Shown here in pieces: positions 17,837 to 25,636 of a DNA stretch of 64,000 nucleotides. The stretch comes from Candidatus Electryonea clarkiae (lineage in GTDB: Bacteria > Electryoneota > Electryoneia > Electryoneales > Electryoneaceae). Under the pieces are notes generated by a model. That model was not told the origin of the DNA. It was given only the letters and a program-made list of their open reading frames with translations, and made no database searches. The DNA lies in the NCBI GenBank assembly GCA_030765455.1, contig JAVCCM010000041.1, positions 81,994 to 145,993 of the forward strand, in the 5' to 3' direction. The position numbers were made by a program, and so were the translations under genes. Positions within the stretch are counted from its first letter, which is position 1. Each line of letters begins with the position of its first letter.

Positions 17837-19686
17837 TCTTGAACCTCTTCCTCATTCGATTCTTCTGCAGCACGCCTGTTGGCGATTTCAGTAAGAACTT
17901 TTGAGCGGTAAACGCGCCAGGTATGTTCATCAAGTCCAAGGTATTGCCTGATAAGTTTATATGCTATCGGCGCGGCGGAAGTAGAACCATGTTTGCCATG
18001 CTCGATAACAACAGCCAGGGCAATTTGAGGGTCATCAAAGGGTGCAAAAGCAACAAACAGGGCATGATCTTCTCCGTGTGGATTCTGTGCGGTTCCGGTT
18101 TTTCCTGCTACATGCACCCGGGGATCGAACAGCCATCCGGCAGTACCATATTTTCCTTCTGTTACCCGAAGCATATCGTCCCTGACAATAGTCATTACTT
18201 CCGGATTGAAGCCCATTTGAATCCGGTCGGAAAACCTCTCGGGTTTGATCAGTTCAGTTTCATTCTTTAATTCTTTCACAATATGAGGTTTTATCCACCA
18301 ACCTCCGTTGGCAAGAGCTGAGGCATAAACGGCTGATTGAAGTGGCGTTACGAGGGTTTCTCCCTGTCCGATGGAGATATTATATATTATTCCTTCGCTC
18401 CAGTTATTACGTCCATATTTTTTGTCGAGATAAGCTCGACTTGGCAGCAAACCAGCCGATTCATGGACAAGATCAATGCCGGTTCGCCTGTCGAAGGGAA
18501 AACGGCTGATCAGGTCATAATACCTGTCGATACCAAGTTTTGAACCCAGGAGGTAGAAATAGACGTCACAGGATGATTCTATCGCTAAATTATGTATAAC
18601 ATCTTTGCCATGACCACTTTTCTTCCAGCATTTGAACCATCTCCTTCCAAGCTGAGTACCTCCCACGCATGTGACTGACCAATTCGTATCAATTACTCCG
18701 CTTTCCAGACCTGCGCTCAACATCGCCATCTTGAAGATTGATCCGGGTGGATAAACTCCCTGTACCGCACGGTGAAGCAAAGGTTTTCCTGGGTCTTCCT
18801 GCAGTTTCTGCCAATCATCGCGTGATAGAACGTTCGCGAATGTTTCAGGTGGATAATCAGGCTTTGAAACAATGGCTAACACATCACCTGTTGCCGGCTC
18901 AATACAAACAACAGCGCCTGCTTTGCCTTTAAGTAGTTCTTCAGCAAGAAGTTGTAACTGAAGATCAATAGACAGGATAAGGTCATTGCCCGGTTGTGGC
19001 AAAACAGGATTTGTACCCACCAGGGGACCTATTATCCTGCCGACAGCGTCAACTTCAATGTACTTTATCCCTCTCAGTCCTGTGAGTTCATCATTCCATG
19101 TTTTTTCAAGTCCACGCAGACCGACAATATCACCTTCTTTTTGTTTTGGGTATTGTGCCAGATCACGCTCTTTCAGTTCACCTATATGTCCAAGGGAGTG
19201 AGGTGCTATATGGAAAGGATAGGATCGTTTGGGTTCCATCTGAAAGCTGACGCCGGGCATGTGAACCCGGCGTTCTTCTATTGCTGCATAGAGTGCGAAT
19301 GGAACGTCACGAAGAATCCGTACCGGTGTATAACGGTTGTTGCGAATACGTCTGAGACGTTTCTCAAATTCATCATTATCAATTCCGGTCAGCTTTAGCA
19401 GTGTATCACGGATTGAGGGGTCATTATCTATTGTCCAGGGAGTAACGAAAAGCGTGTATGACGGAAAGTTATCTACCAGGAGTTTTCCGTTACGATCATA
19501 CATCAAACCACGAAGGGGAGGAATTTCAATAACCCGGGCGCGATTAGTTTCTGAATGGCGAAGATATATTTCCGCCTGGACAACCTGGAGACGGTAGAGG
19601 CGTACTATGAGAACGATAAATAATATCGTAAACAGGATACCAATATGAACCAGCCTTGCCGGATTAAAACGTGAGTCTCCATTCAT
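17833..19686 (-). CDS. mrdA: Penicillin-binding protein 2
   Basis: PBP2 is the transpeptidase of lateral wall synthesis. The chosen 617-residue form begins MNGDSRFNPARL, has one membrane anchor at about 12-32, a dimerisation domain with RGLMYDRNGKLL, and the transpeptidase domain with SxxK as PPGSIFKM (Ser316, Lys319), the SxD motif SCD, and KTGTAQ. An in-frame GTG at 19812 would add 42 residues, but that stretch runs into a dispersed intergenic repeat (19801-19830) and has no membrane or domain character, so I reject it. It is the first gene of mrdA-rodA; mreBCD is not in the window. Confidence 0.94.
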   Translation of the reverse strand: MNGDSRFNPARLVHIGILFTILFIVLIVRLYRLQVVQAEIYLRHSETNRARVIEIPPLRGLMYDRNGKLLVDNFPSYTLFVTPWTIDNDPSIRDTLLKLTGIDNDEFEKRLRRIRNNRYTPVRILRDVPFALYAAIEERRVHMPGVSFQMEPKRSYPFHIAPHSLGHIGELKERDLAQYPKQKEGDIVGLRGLEKTWNDELTGLRGIKYIEVDAVGRIIGPLVGTNPVLPQPGNDLILSIDLQLQLLAEELLKGKAGAVVCIEPATGDVLAIVSKPDYPPETFANVLSRDDWQKLQEDPGKPLLHRAVQGVYPPGSIFKMAMLSAGLESGVIDTNWSVTCVGGTQLGRRWFKCWKKSGHGKDVIHNLAIESSCDVYFYLLGSKLGIDRYYDLISRFPFDRRTGIDLVHESAGLLPSRAYLDKKYGRNNWSEGIIYNISIGQGETLVTPLQSAVYASALANGGWWIKPHIVKELKNETELIKPERFSDRIQMGFNPEVMTIVRDDMLRVTEGKYGTAGWLFDPRVHVAGKTGTAQNPHGEDHALFVAFAPFDDPQIALAVVIEHGKHGSTSAAPIAYKLIRQYLGLDEHTWRVYRSKVLTEIANRRAAEESNEEEVQE

Positions 19687-19800
19687 GGCAGGAATGTAGG
19701 GGATGATGTTATTACAGGCAATCAGAGATTGGGAATGATCAGATTCACCGTAGAGGCGGAGAGAAATCAGAATGTTAAAATATTGTTCAGGCTGATTCGA

Positions 19801-19830
19801 AGATTCCTTCACTCATTCGCAATGACGGCG
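19801..19830 (+). repeat. Half-copy of the palindromic 'CGCAATGAC' intergenic repeat
   Basis: AGATTCCTTCACTCATTCGC followed by AATGACGGCG matches the right arm of the element at 22980-23068. The left arm is missing or decayed. It lies in the 19687-20000 gap between divergent mrdA and the small secreted protein gene; nothing else is visible there. Confidence 0.6.
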
Positions 19831-20000
19831 GAATTTCAGGAATTGCTATATTGTCTCTCGGAGACAATAATGAAAAAATATGAAACAAATAGGAAATGTA
19901 CTTGAAGTGGTTAAAAAAAAACAGCTTACATTTCATTAGGTGAATGTTATTTGAAGGATTTGAGAATTCTAATATTTTAATTCATTCAAGGAGGTGTATT

Positions 20001-20414
20001 GTGAATGGGAAAATTAGTATTAAATTTATGATAACAACGATAGTTGTTATGTTGGTAGCTTGCCTAGTGTCGATTGTTGTCAATCCGGCAAATGCTTGGA
20101 TTATGCATGAAGAGCTTGATTCTACTGAGGATCCTGCAATTGGTTATTTCAACGAAGGAGCGGGTCTTTTCGATTGGACTTTAATCATTAATACCATGGA
20201 TCACTCAGCTACAGCTAATGTAGATTGTAGAATCACAATTGATAGTGAAAGCGGGCAGGCAGGTCCGGAATTTGCCACAGCTATTGACTCGCGAACTGTA
20301 TATAATAATGATGGCACATTGTACTGGACAGCAGTAAATGAGACAATTGTGGAAAATGCAACCCAGAATGACGATGAAGGGGTGGCAATTTTTCATCTTG
20401 AAGTAGATGAATAA
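20001..20414 (+). CDS. Small secreted protein of unknown function
   Basis: I do not recognise this 137-residue protein. It begins with a signal peptide or anchor (ISIKFMITTIVVMLVACLV, then NPANAW), and the exported part is acidic with alternating hydrophobics, so probably beta-rich (FDWTLIINTMDHSATANVDC, TLYWTAVNETIVENA). I chose GTG 20001 because a strong AAGGAGGTG stands six bases upstream; the frame extends to ATG 19944 without a ribosome binding site. No sorting tail. A palindromic element with a hairpin follows directly and could end its transcript. Confidence 0.7.
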   Translation: MNGKISIKFMITTIVVMLVACLVSIVVNPANAWIMHEELDSTEDPAIGYFNEGAGLFDWTLIINTMDHSATANVDCRITIDSESGQAGPEFATAIDSRTVYNNDGTLYWTAVNETIVENATQNDDEGVAIFHLEVDE

Positions 20415-20453
20415 AGTTACCAATCTTCTTACAAACAAACAGTAAAATTGTTA

Positions 20454-20522
20454 GTCTTTCGGAACGAAGATTAGAAACCATAAAAATACTTTAAAAGTAT
20501 TTTTATGTTCGTTCCGAATGAC
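20454..20522. repeat. Palindromic intergenic element enclosing a terminator-like hairpin
   Basis: Terminal inverted repeats GTCTTTCGGAACGAA (20454-20468) and TTCGTTCCGAATGAC (20508-20522) match at 14 of 15 positions. Inside is a perfect 11-bp stem TAAAAATACTT/AAGTATTTTTA (20481-20505). It belongs to the same family as the 22980 element by its GTCATTC...GAA ends. It may end transcription of the small secreted gene. Confidence 0.75.
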
Positions 20523-20524
20523 AT

Positions 20525-22915
20525 TTGAATTTAACTAAAACAGAAATAGAGTTTCGAGTGCGAGATAATTTTTTATTTTCTTTTATTAATGCTATTTTGA
20601 CTCTTCTATTGCTAGTTGTCCTTTCCAGCGTTCTATATGCAAACATAATCAATGTTCCGGTTGATTTTGAAACGATCCAATCAGCAATAGATTCTTCGCA
20701 ATCAGGAGACACTATTTTAATTGCTGAAGGGCAATATGAAGAAGAGTTGTTAGTTGATAATCAGGATTTAACACTTGCTAGTAGATATTTAATCGATAAT
20801 GATACATCAAATATAAGTGAAACAATAATATCTGGTGATAGTTTATTCAGGATTCTCATTATATCTTCTAATAACGATCATAATGTAAATATAATCGGAA
20901 TAACTTTTGTAGAAGGAACTACAGATCAAAATAATACCGCAAGCGCGATTTATGCCAATGGTATTAACCTTTTAGTTGATGAATGTAGGTTTATAAATAA
21001 TTATAGTGCAGTGATTGCTGGAGCACTTACCGTAATAAATTGTGAAATATTAATATCGAACAGTATCTTTATTAATAATTACTCCCTTACAGGAAGTGCA
21101 TCAAGAATAATAAATTGTCGTGGCATTATTCAAAATAACATAATTAGAAATAATATTGCTGCGAATTTTGTAGGTGGAATATATGTATTAGACTCTAGTG
21201 TTGATGTTGTTAACAACGAGTTTAGTAACAATAGATCTGAGTATTCAACAGGAGGTCTCCGCTATCACAATTCAACAGGCAACATAGAAAATAATATATT
21301 TTTAAATAATTATGCGAGATCTTTCGCTGGAGGATTGCATGCTGTTGGCACAGGATTTCTACTGATTGAAAATAACATCTTTCGTGGTAACCAATCAGGT
21401 GGTATTGGAGGTGGAGTAATAGTACATGGAGATAATGTTGAAATAAGAGAAAATTTGTTTGAAGAAAATATCGCGGCCTCATATAATGAAGAATATCAAA
21501 GATGGCAAGGCAATGGAGGCGGAATCTACGTTTCTGGTCATCAAGATGGTTACATAGAAATATATGAAAATTGTTTTATAGGAAATGTCGCAGCTTGGTA
21601 TGGAGGAGCAATAGATTCAAGCGATTCTCTGTATTTTCATCATAATATATTTTTACGAAACAGATCACCATTAGGTTCTGCATTGTATGCTGTACAAGGT
21701 CAATTACCATACGTCGAAGGACATGACAATCTCTTTAAAGATAACCAACCGGCTTACGAATATAGTAACGATTATCATGGAGCTGTAACACAAGGTAATC
21801 AGGCAAACTTTCGACTTTATGATAATGATTTTATTGGTAATCCAATTGTGGCGGCAAAGGCAACGCATAATGGAACAATAGATGGGCGAAACAATTTCTG
21901 GGGAGACTCTACTGGTCCACAACATGAAGACGATAATCCTGAGGGTCGCGGAGATATAGTTGACCCTTCAGTGCAAGTCATCCCTTTTTCTACAGAACGG
22001 CATACCCCCTTCGCCCCGCCCGACTTTTTCGATCTCGAAACACCAGCCGATGAGGATACTACGTTCCTATCAACAATGAACTTTACCTGGAATTCCACCA
22101 CCGATCCTAATGACGATCCGGTAACATATACACTGGAAACTGCTTTTAACGATACATTCTACGAAGCGATCAGGTATCCGGCGGGTACAGATACTTTCTT
22201 TCAGATCGACCAACTCGAAAATGATACCACGTATCGGTGGCGGGTATTTGCAGAAGACCATATCTGGATGAGAACTTACTCGAGTCACACTCATCGATTG
22301 ACTGTGATTTTAGAGGATGATCACTTTCCCACTGCATTTAGTCTCGGTGAACCCGGAAATGATGCCGGGATTGAAGAAGAGTCTATCCTGTTCACCTGGT
22401 TTCCATCTGCCGACAGCACCGCCGGAGACGTGATCAGTTATACGCTTGAATTATCCAATGATGAAGATTTTGAACAAGCTGAGAGAATGTCTGCAAACAA
22501 TGATACATTTTTTTGGGCAGCAGAATTTGATGAAAGTCTGTACTATTGGCGTGTTTTCGCATCCGACCTTCACAACCACATCACTTATTCAAGCGAATCC
22601 AGATCATTCAACTACCTGGATGTAGAAGATACCAACCTGGCATGCATACCCGGTTCCTGGGAGTTAACTGCCATCTATCCCAATCCATTCAACCCTGTTG
22701 TCAGGATTGTAGTAGGCGTCCCGGAAAAGGCTCACCTGAAAGTTGAAATATTCGATCTGCTCGGGCGAAGCGTCGCTGTTCTGAAAGATGATGAACTGCA
22801 ACCCGGTTACCATAAAATGGTCTGGCTTGCCAAAGGTTCAACCGGCATATACCTGCTGAGAACAACATCCGAAACCGGCTGGAAAGAAACACGCAAATTA
22901 CTATTTATTAAATAG
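20525..22915 (+). CDS. Secreted parallel beta-helix protein with FnIII-like domains and T9SS-type sorting tail
   Basis: A 796-residue exported protein. A hydrophobic signal lies at about 14-38 (FLFSFINAILTLLLLVVLSS, then VLYAN). Residues 45-460 form a right-handed parallel beta-helix: repeated N-rich rungs such as NNIFRGNQSGGIGGGV and NNEFSNNRSEYSTGG, as in pectate-lyase-like and adhesin proteins. Two fibronectin-like segments follow (FFDLETPADEDTTF... and FSLGEPGNDAG...), each with YxLExxxxxxF and YYWRVFA patterns. The last 75 residues are a Por-type sorting domain (YPNPFNPVVRIVVG, LLGRSVAVL, GIYLLRT). The 3' third is visibly richer in G+C than the AT-rich helix part. The start codon TTG 20525 is uncertain. 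No catalytic residues could be picked out. Confidence 0.82.
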   Translation: MNLTKTEIEFRVRDNFLFSFINAILTLLLLVVLSSVLYANIINVPVDFETIQSAIDSSQSGDTILIAEGQYEEELLVDNQDLTLASRYLIDNDTSNISETIISGDSLFRILIISSNNDHNVNIIGITFVEGTTDQNNTASAIYANGINLLVDECRFINNYSAVIAGALTVINCEILISNSIFINNYSLTGSASRIINCRGIIQNNIIRNNIAANFVGGIYVLDSSVDVVNNEFSNNRSEYSTGGLRYHNSTGNIENNIFLNNYARSFAGGLHAVGTGFLLIENNIFRGNQSGGIGGGVIVHGDNVEIRENLFEENIAASYNEEYQRWQGNGGGIYVSGHQDGYIEIYENCFIGNVAAWYGGAIDSSDSLYFHHNIFLRNRSPLGSALYAVQGQLPYVEGHDNLFKDNQPAYEYSNDYHGAVTQGNQANFRLYDNDFIGNPIVAAKATHNGTIDGRNNFWGDSTGPQHEDDNPEGRGDIVDPSVQVIPFSTERHTPFAPPDFFDLETPADEDTTFLSTMNFTWNSTTDPNDDPVTYTLETAFNDTFYEAIRYPAGTDTFFQIDQLENDTTYRWRVFAEDHIWMRTYSSHTHRLTVILEDDHFPTAFSLGEPGNDAGIEEESILFTWFPSADSTAGDVISYTLELSNDEDFEQAERMSANNDTFFWAAEFDESLYYWRVFASDLHNHITYSSESRSFNYLDVEDTNLACIPGSWELTAIYPNPFNPVVRIVVGVPEKAHLKVEIFDLLGRSVAVLKDDELQPGYHKMVWLAKGSTGIYLLRTTSETGWKETRKLLFIK

Positions 22916-22979
22916 TTGACAACTTTTAAGTATTTCTACAAGCACTAATTAGTTTCTGTAGAAAAATTACTGGAAGGTA

Positions 22980-23068
22980 GTCATTCTGAACGAAAGTGAA
23001 GAATCTCGATCATTTTAGATTGTTGTAATTCAGGAGATTGCTTCGTCGCTTCGCTTCCTCGCAATGAC
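22980..23068. repeat. Palindromic intergenic repeat (REP/MITE-like)
   Basis: Left arm GTCATTCTGAACGAAAGTGA then AGAATCTC; right arm GAGATTGCTTCGTCGCTTCG then CTTCCTCGCAATGAC. The arms are imperfect inverted repeats with a 26-base AT-rich middle. It lies between the convergent beta-helix and trmH genes. Partial copies are at 19801 and 20454. Confidence 0.75.
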
Positions 23069-23097
23069 GGCGATGTTTGTTTTTCTATAAGAACTGA

Positions 23098-23793
23098 TTA
23101 TGTGATTTCAAAAAATTTCTTTTCCAGAAGTTTATGTTTTTTCACTACTTTTCTTACCCAGTGTAATTTTATGTCAAGCTTCTCTTCTTTTTCTAATTGC
23201 CAGTCGATATCCGTCTCTCGCAATCTTTCCATAATATTATACAACACCAGCGCCACACTCACCGAAATGTTGAAACTCTCCGTAAAACCGTATATCGGTA
23301 CTCGAAGGAAATAATCGGCACAATCCATTGCCTCCTCGGAAAGACCGGTTTCTTCAGTACCAAATAAAAGGGCAACAGGATCATCCAAAGGCAGGTTGAA
23401 GGGTGTGAAATCTTCCCTGTGAGGAGTAGTTGCTACAAGTTTATATCCCCTGGACTTCAAGGATTCGATACAACCGGCAGTATTGTTATCGTCTTGCTTG
23501 TTATACCGTAGGAGATTAATCCATTTTGATGATCCGAGGGCAATATCCGGGTTAATGGTATAATGATTTCTATTTTCAATAACATGAATATCCTGAACGC
23601 CAAAACAGTCACAGGTTCGGAGGCATGCGCTTGCATTATGTGATTGATAAATATCTTCAAGCGCTACGGTGACAAAGCGTGTTCTTTGAGCTAATACTTT
23701 ATCGAAGAGCTGCAATTTATTTTCCGATACAAATTGCGACAGGTATTCTATCAGGTCAAGTTTTTGATCGTTTGGTATATCATTGATAATCAT
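23098..23793 (-). CDS. trmH: tRNA (guanosine-2'-O-)-methyltransferase, SpoU/TrmH family
   Basis: SPOUT methyltransferase that probably makes Gm18 in tRNA. The 231-residue protein carries the three SpoU motifs: motif 1 with Asn and Arg (HNASACLRTCDCFGV), motif 2 LLFGTEETGLSEEA and motif 3 VPIYGFTESFNISVSVALVLY, which form the SAM-binding knot. There is no N-terminal ribosome-binding L30e-like domain, which favours TrmH over RlmB. A Lys-rich helical C-terminus (LHWVRKVVKKHKLLEKKF) fits TrmH. Gene is monocistronic or first before the flippase-like gene's opposite end; all lie on the minus strand. Confidence 0.9.
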   Translation of the reverse strand: MIINDIPNDQKLDLIEYLSQFVSENKLQLFDKVLAQRTRFVTVALEDIYQSHNASACLRTCDCFGVQDIHVIENRNHYTINPDIALGSSKWINLLRYNKQDDNNTAGCIESLKSRGYKLVATTPHREDFTPFNLPLDDPVALLFGTEETGLSEEAMDCADYFLRVPIYGFTESFNISVSVALVLYNIMERLRETDIDWQLEKEEKLDIKLHWVRKVVKKHKLLEKKFFEIT

Positions 23794-23828
23794 AATTAAT
23801 TTTCAAAACAGTTACTCAATATTTTTCT

Positions 23829-24962
23829 TCAAATCCGATCATCACCCAGGTCGTCATCCTGTACATAGTTACTATTGATTTCTTTAGACGATGTTTTTGC
23901 CTGTGTCATCACCCATTGCCATGATACTCCTAATCTTGCTATTCCTATCAAACCTAACAGTGACATTGTGATAAAGTTAAATGCATGCATTGCAGCGGCA
24001 AAAATAACCGCGATTGATTCCGGAACCCTGAACCATGCCAATGAAAGAAGAACTGAACCGTGATAAGTACCAAAAGCTCCCGGTGCTGAAGGAAGCCCCA
24101 TACCAAATGATGTGACCACTGTAACCACACCGGCTTCGACTATTCCCGATCCATATAACAGCGGATAACGACCATCAGTGAAAGAGAATGCATCGAACGC
24201 AAATTTCATGATTATGGCGTACATTCCCCAGAGTAAAATTGTTGACCACACCACATGAACCATTAGTCCACGATTATTTAGTACCCCAAGTCCCTGTAAA
24301 ATGCTATTAAGGGTCATCGCAAGTTTCTTGATAATATTTGATTTATTACGTGTTTTCCGTGTGATCCAGTTTGCAGTAGTATGTCTTGATCTGGCGAGCA
24401 TCCACCCGGTAAGAATAATGATCCCAACAACCATCGATAAGAACCCGCCACCGATTCGGAGCCAATGTGGAAAGGGATATATTGTAAGTGTTAACGCGAA
24501 TAATAATGCGAGGCCGGCTACATCAAAAATACGCTCAAGCACTACGGTTGCCACAAGCGAACCCGCCGGTAATTTTGAAAAACGCGCCACGAGGATTGCA
24601 CGGATTATCTCACCGGCGCGAAACGGTATGACATTGTTGAATAAATATCCAATGGCATTATTCCAGAAGACAATTCTGAATTTTGTTTTTCCAATTGGTC
24701 TGATTAAGAATTGCCATCTTATTGTTCTTAGTACCATTGAAGCAAGAAGTATAATCAAGGCGATTAGCGCCGGTACCGGACGCAGCATCGTTCCGGCTTC
24801 CTTCAAATCGCTTACTCCAAATCTAAGTTCACCGAACATCGCCTTCCAGATATCTGCATCTCCCGAAAACCAGGCGACAGGATGCGGTTTGAATAACACT
24901 ATATATATCAGGATAATACTAATAAGGAAACCAACGGAGTTTTTAATAAATCGTTTCATCAT
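23829..24962 (-). CDS. Flippase-like membrane protein (LPG synthase TM / UPF0104 family)
   Basis: A 377-residue integral membrane protein with about eight hydrophobic helices. Signatures of the family are RTIRWQFLIRPIGKTKFRIVFW, the NNVIPFRAGEIIRAILVAR segment, LERIFDVAGLALL and GLPSAPGAFGTYHGS. Members resemble the membrane part of lysylphosphatidylglycerol synthase and archaeal AglD; a lipid or polyprenol flippase role is suspected, not proven. There is no C-terminal aminoacyl transferase domain. It lies five bases after lolA, so ftsK-lolA-this gene forms a minus-strand operon. Confidence 0.85.
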   Translation of the reverse strand: MMKRFIKNSVGFLISIILIYIVLFKPHPVAWFSGDADIWKAMFGELRFGVSDLKEAGTMLRPVPALIALIILLASMVLRTIRWQFLIRPIGKTKFRIVFWNNAIGYLFNNVIPFRAGEIIRAILVARFSKLPAGSLVATVVLERIFDVAGLALLFALTLTIYPFPHWLRIGGGFLSMVVGIIILTGWMLARSRHTTANWITRKTRNKSNIIKKLAMTLNSILQGLGVLNNRGLMVHVVWSTILLWGMYAIIMKFAFDAFSFTDGRYPLLYGSGIVEAGVVTVVTSFGMGLPSAPGAFGTYHGSVLLSLAWFRVPESIAVIFAAAMHAFNFITMSLLGLIGIARLGVSWQWVMTQAKTSSKEINSNYVQDDDLGDDRI

Positions 24963-24967
24963 AATTT

Positions 24968-25636
24968 TTATCGCAAATCATGTATTGTTATGTCTTCAGG
25001 AATTTGAAAAGTGAATGTATCATCAGCTATTGCATGATTTACTTTGATGTCAGATAAGTATATTGCCGTCTTGTTGCCGGACTCATCCACCCGTTCAAGC
25101 TTTCGTAAAATCAAATCATTTGCTCCAATACATGCATTAGTAATTGCATTGGGAGATGATTTATCAGCCGATTTCAATTTGAGGTGAAACACCGGGTTTT
25201 CATCGTAAACCGTCTCGCTGATACTTTCAATAGAAAACATATTTAAATAATTAAAAATAATATTACTTGGTAAGATTTCTTTGTTTACATCTTTTAGATT
25301 CTCAATGATTACTTGTTTATTATCTTTGCTGTATCTCCACAGAGATTTTCCGTCTGAAATAATAACCTGTGTTCCAAGTTGAAGTTTGAAACGATCTCCT
25401 TTTGCATATTCTATCGTTCCCTCTTCAACGTTTGTTCTATCTGCCTGCATCCAAGCATACTCAAGCCGGTAAGTGGCAGAAAACGTTTCAATGGCTTCAT
25501 ATTTCTGTCTTATATCTGCAGCAAGTTTTTTGCTGTCCGGAACTTCAGCGAGGCATTTTCTGCCTGAAAGGAAAAACAGTGCGAATAAAAGAACAAATTC
25601 AATCACTCTTCTGAAGAGAGGATAAGTTGATTTCAT
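24968..25636 (-). CDS. lolA: Outer-membrane lipoprotein carrier protein LolA
   Basis: LolA ferries lipoproteins across the periplasm. The 222-residue precursor has a signal peptide (hydrophobic core FVLLFALFFLSG, cleaved near CLAEV) and the LolA fold: ADIRQKYEAIETFSATYRLEY, VIISDGKSLWRYSKDNKQVII, then LKLKSADKS...DLILRKLERVD and a final DDTFTFQIPEDITIHDLR. The start overlaps the ftsK stop (ATGA). The ftsK-lolA order is common in Gram-negative bacteria. A second LolA-like protein (38938-39681) belongs to a different subfamily. Confidence 0.92.
   Translation of the reverse strand: MKSTYPLFRRVIEFVLLFALFFLSGRKCLAEVPDSKKLAADIRQKYEAIETFSATYRLEYAWMQADRTNVEEGTIEYAKGDRFKLQLGTQVIISDGKSLWRYSKDNKQVIIENLKDVNKEILPSNIIFNYLNMFSIESISETVYDENPVFHLKLKSADKSSPNAITNACIGANDLILRKLERVDESGNKTAIYLSDIKVNHAIADDTFTFQIPEDITIHDLR

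Noticed and set aside
19687..19812. 42-residue N-terminal extension of PBP2 from GTG 19812
   Set aside because: It runs from within a dispersed intergenic repeat and lacks domain character; ATG 19686 gives the usual PBP2 start.
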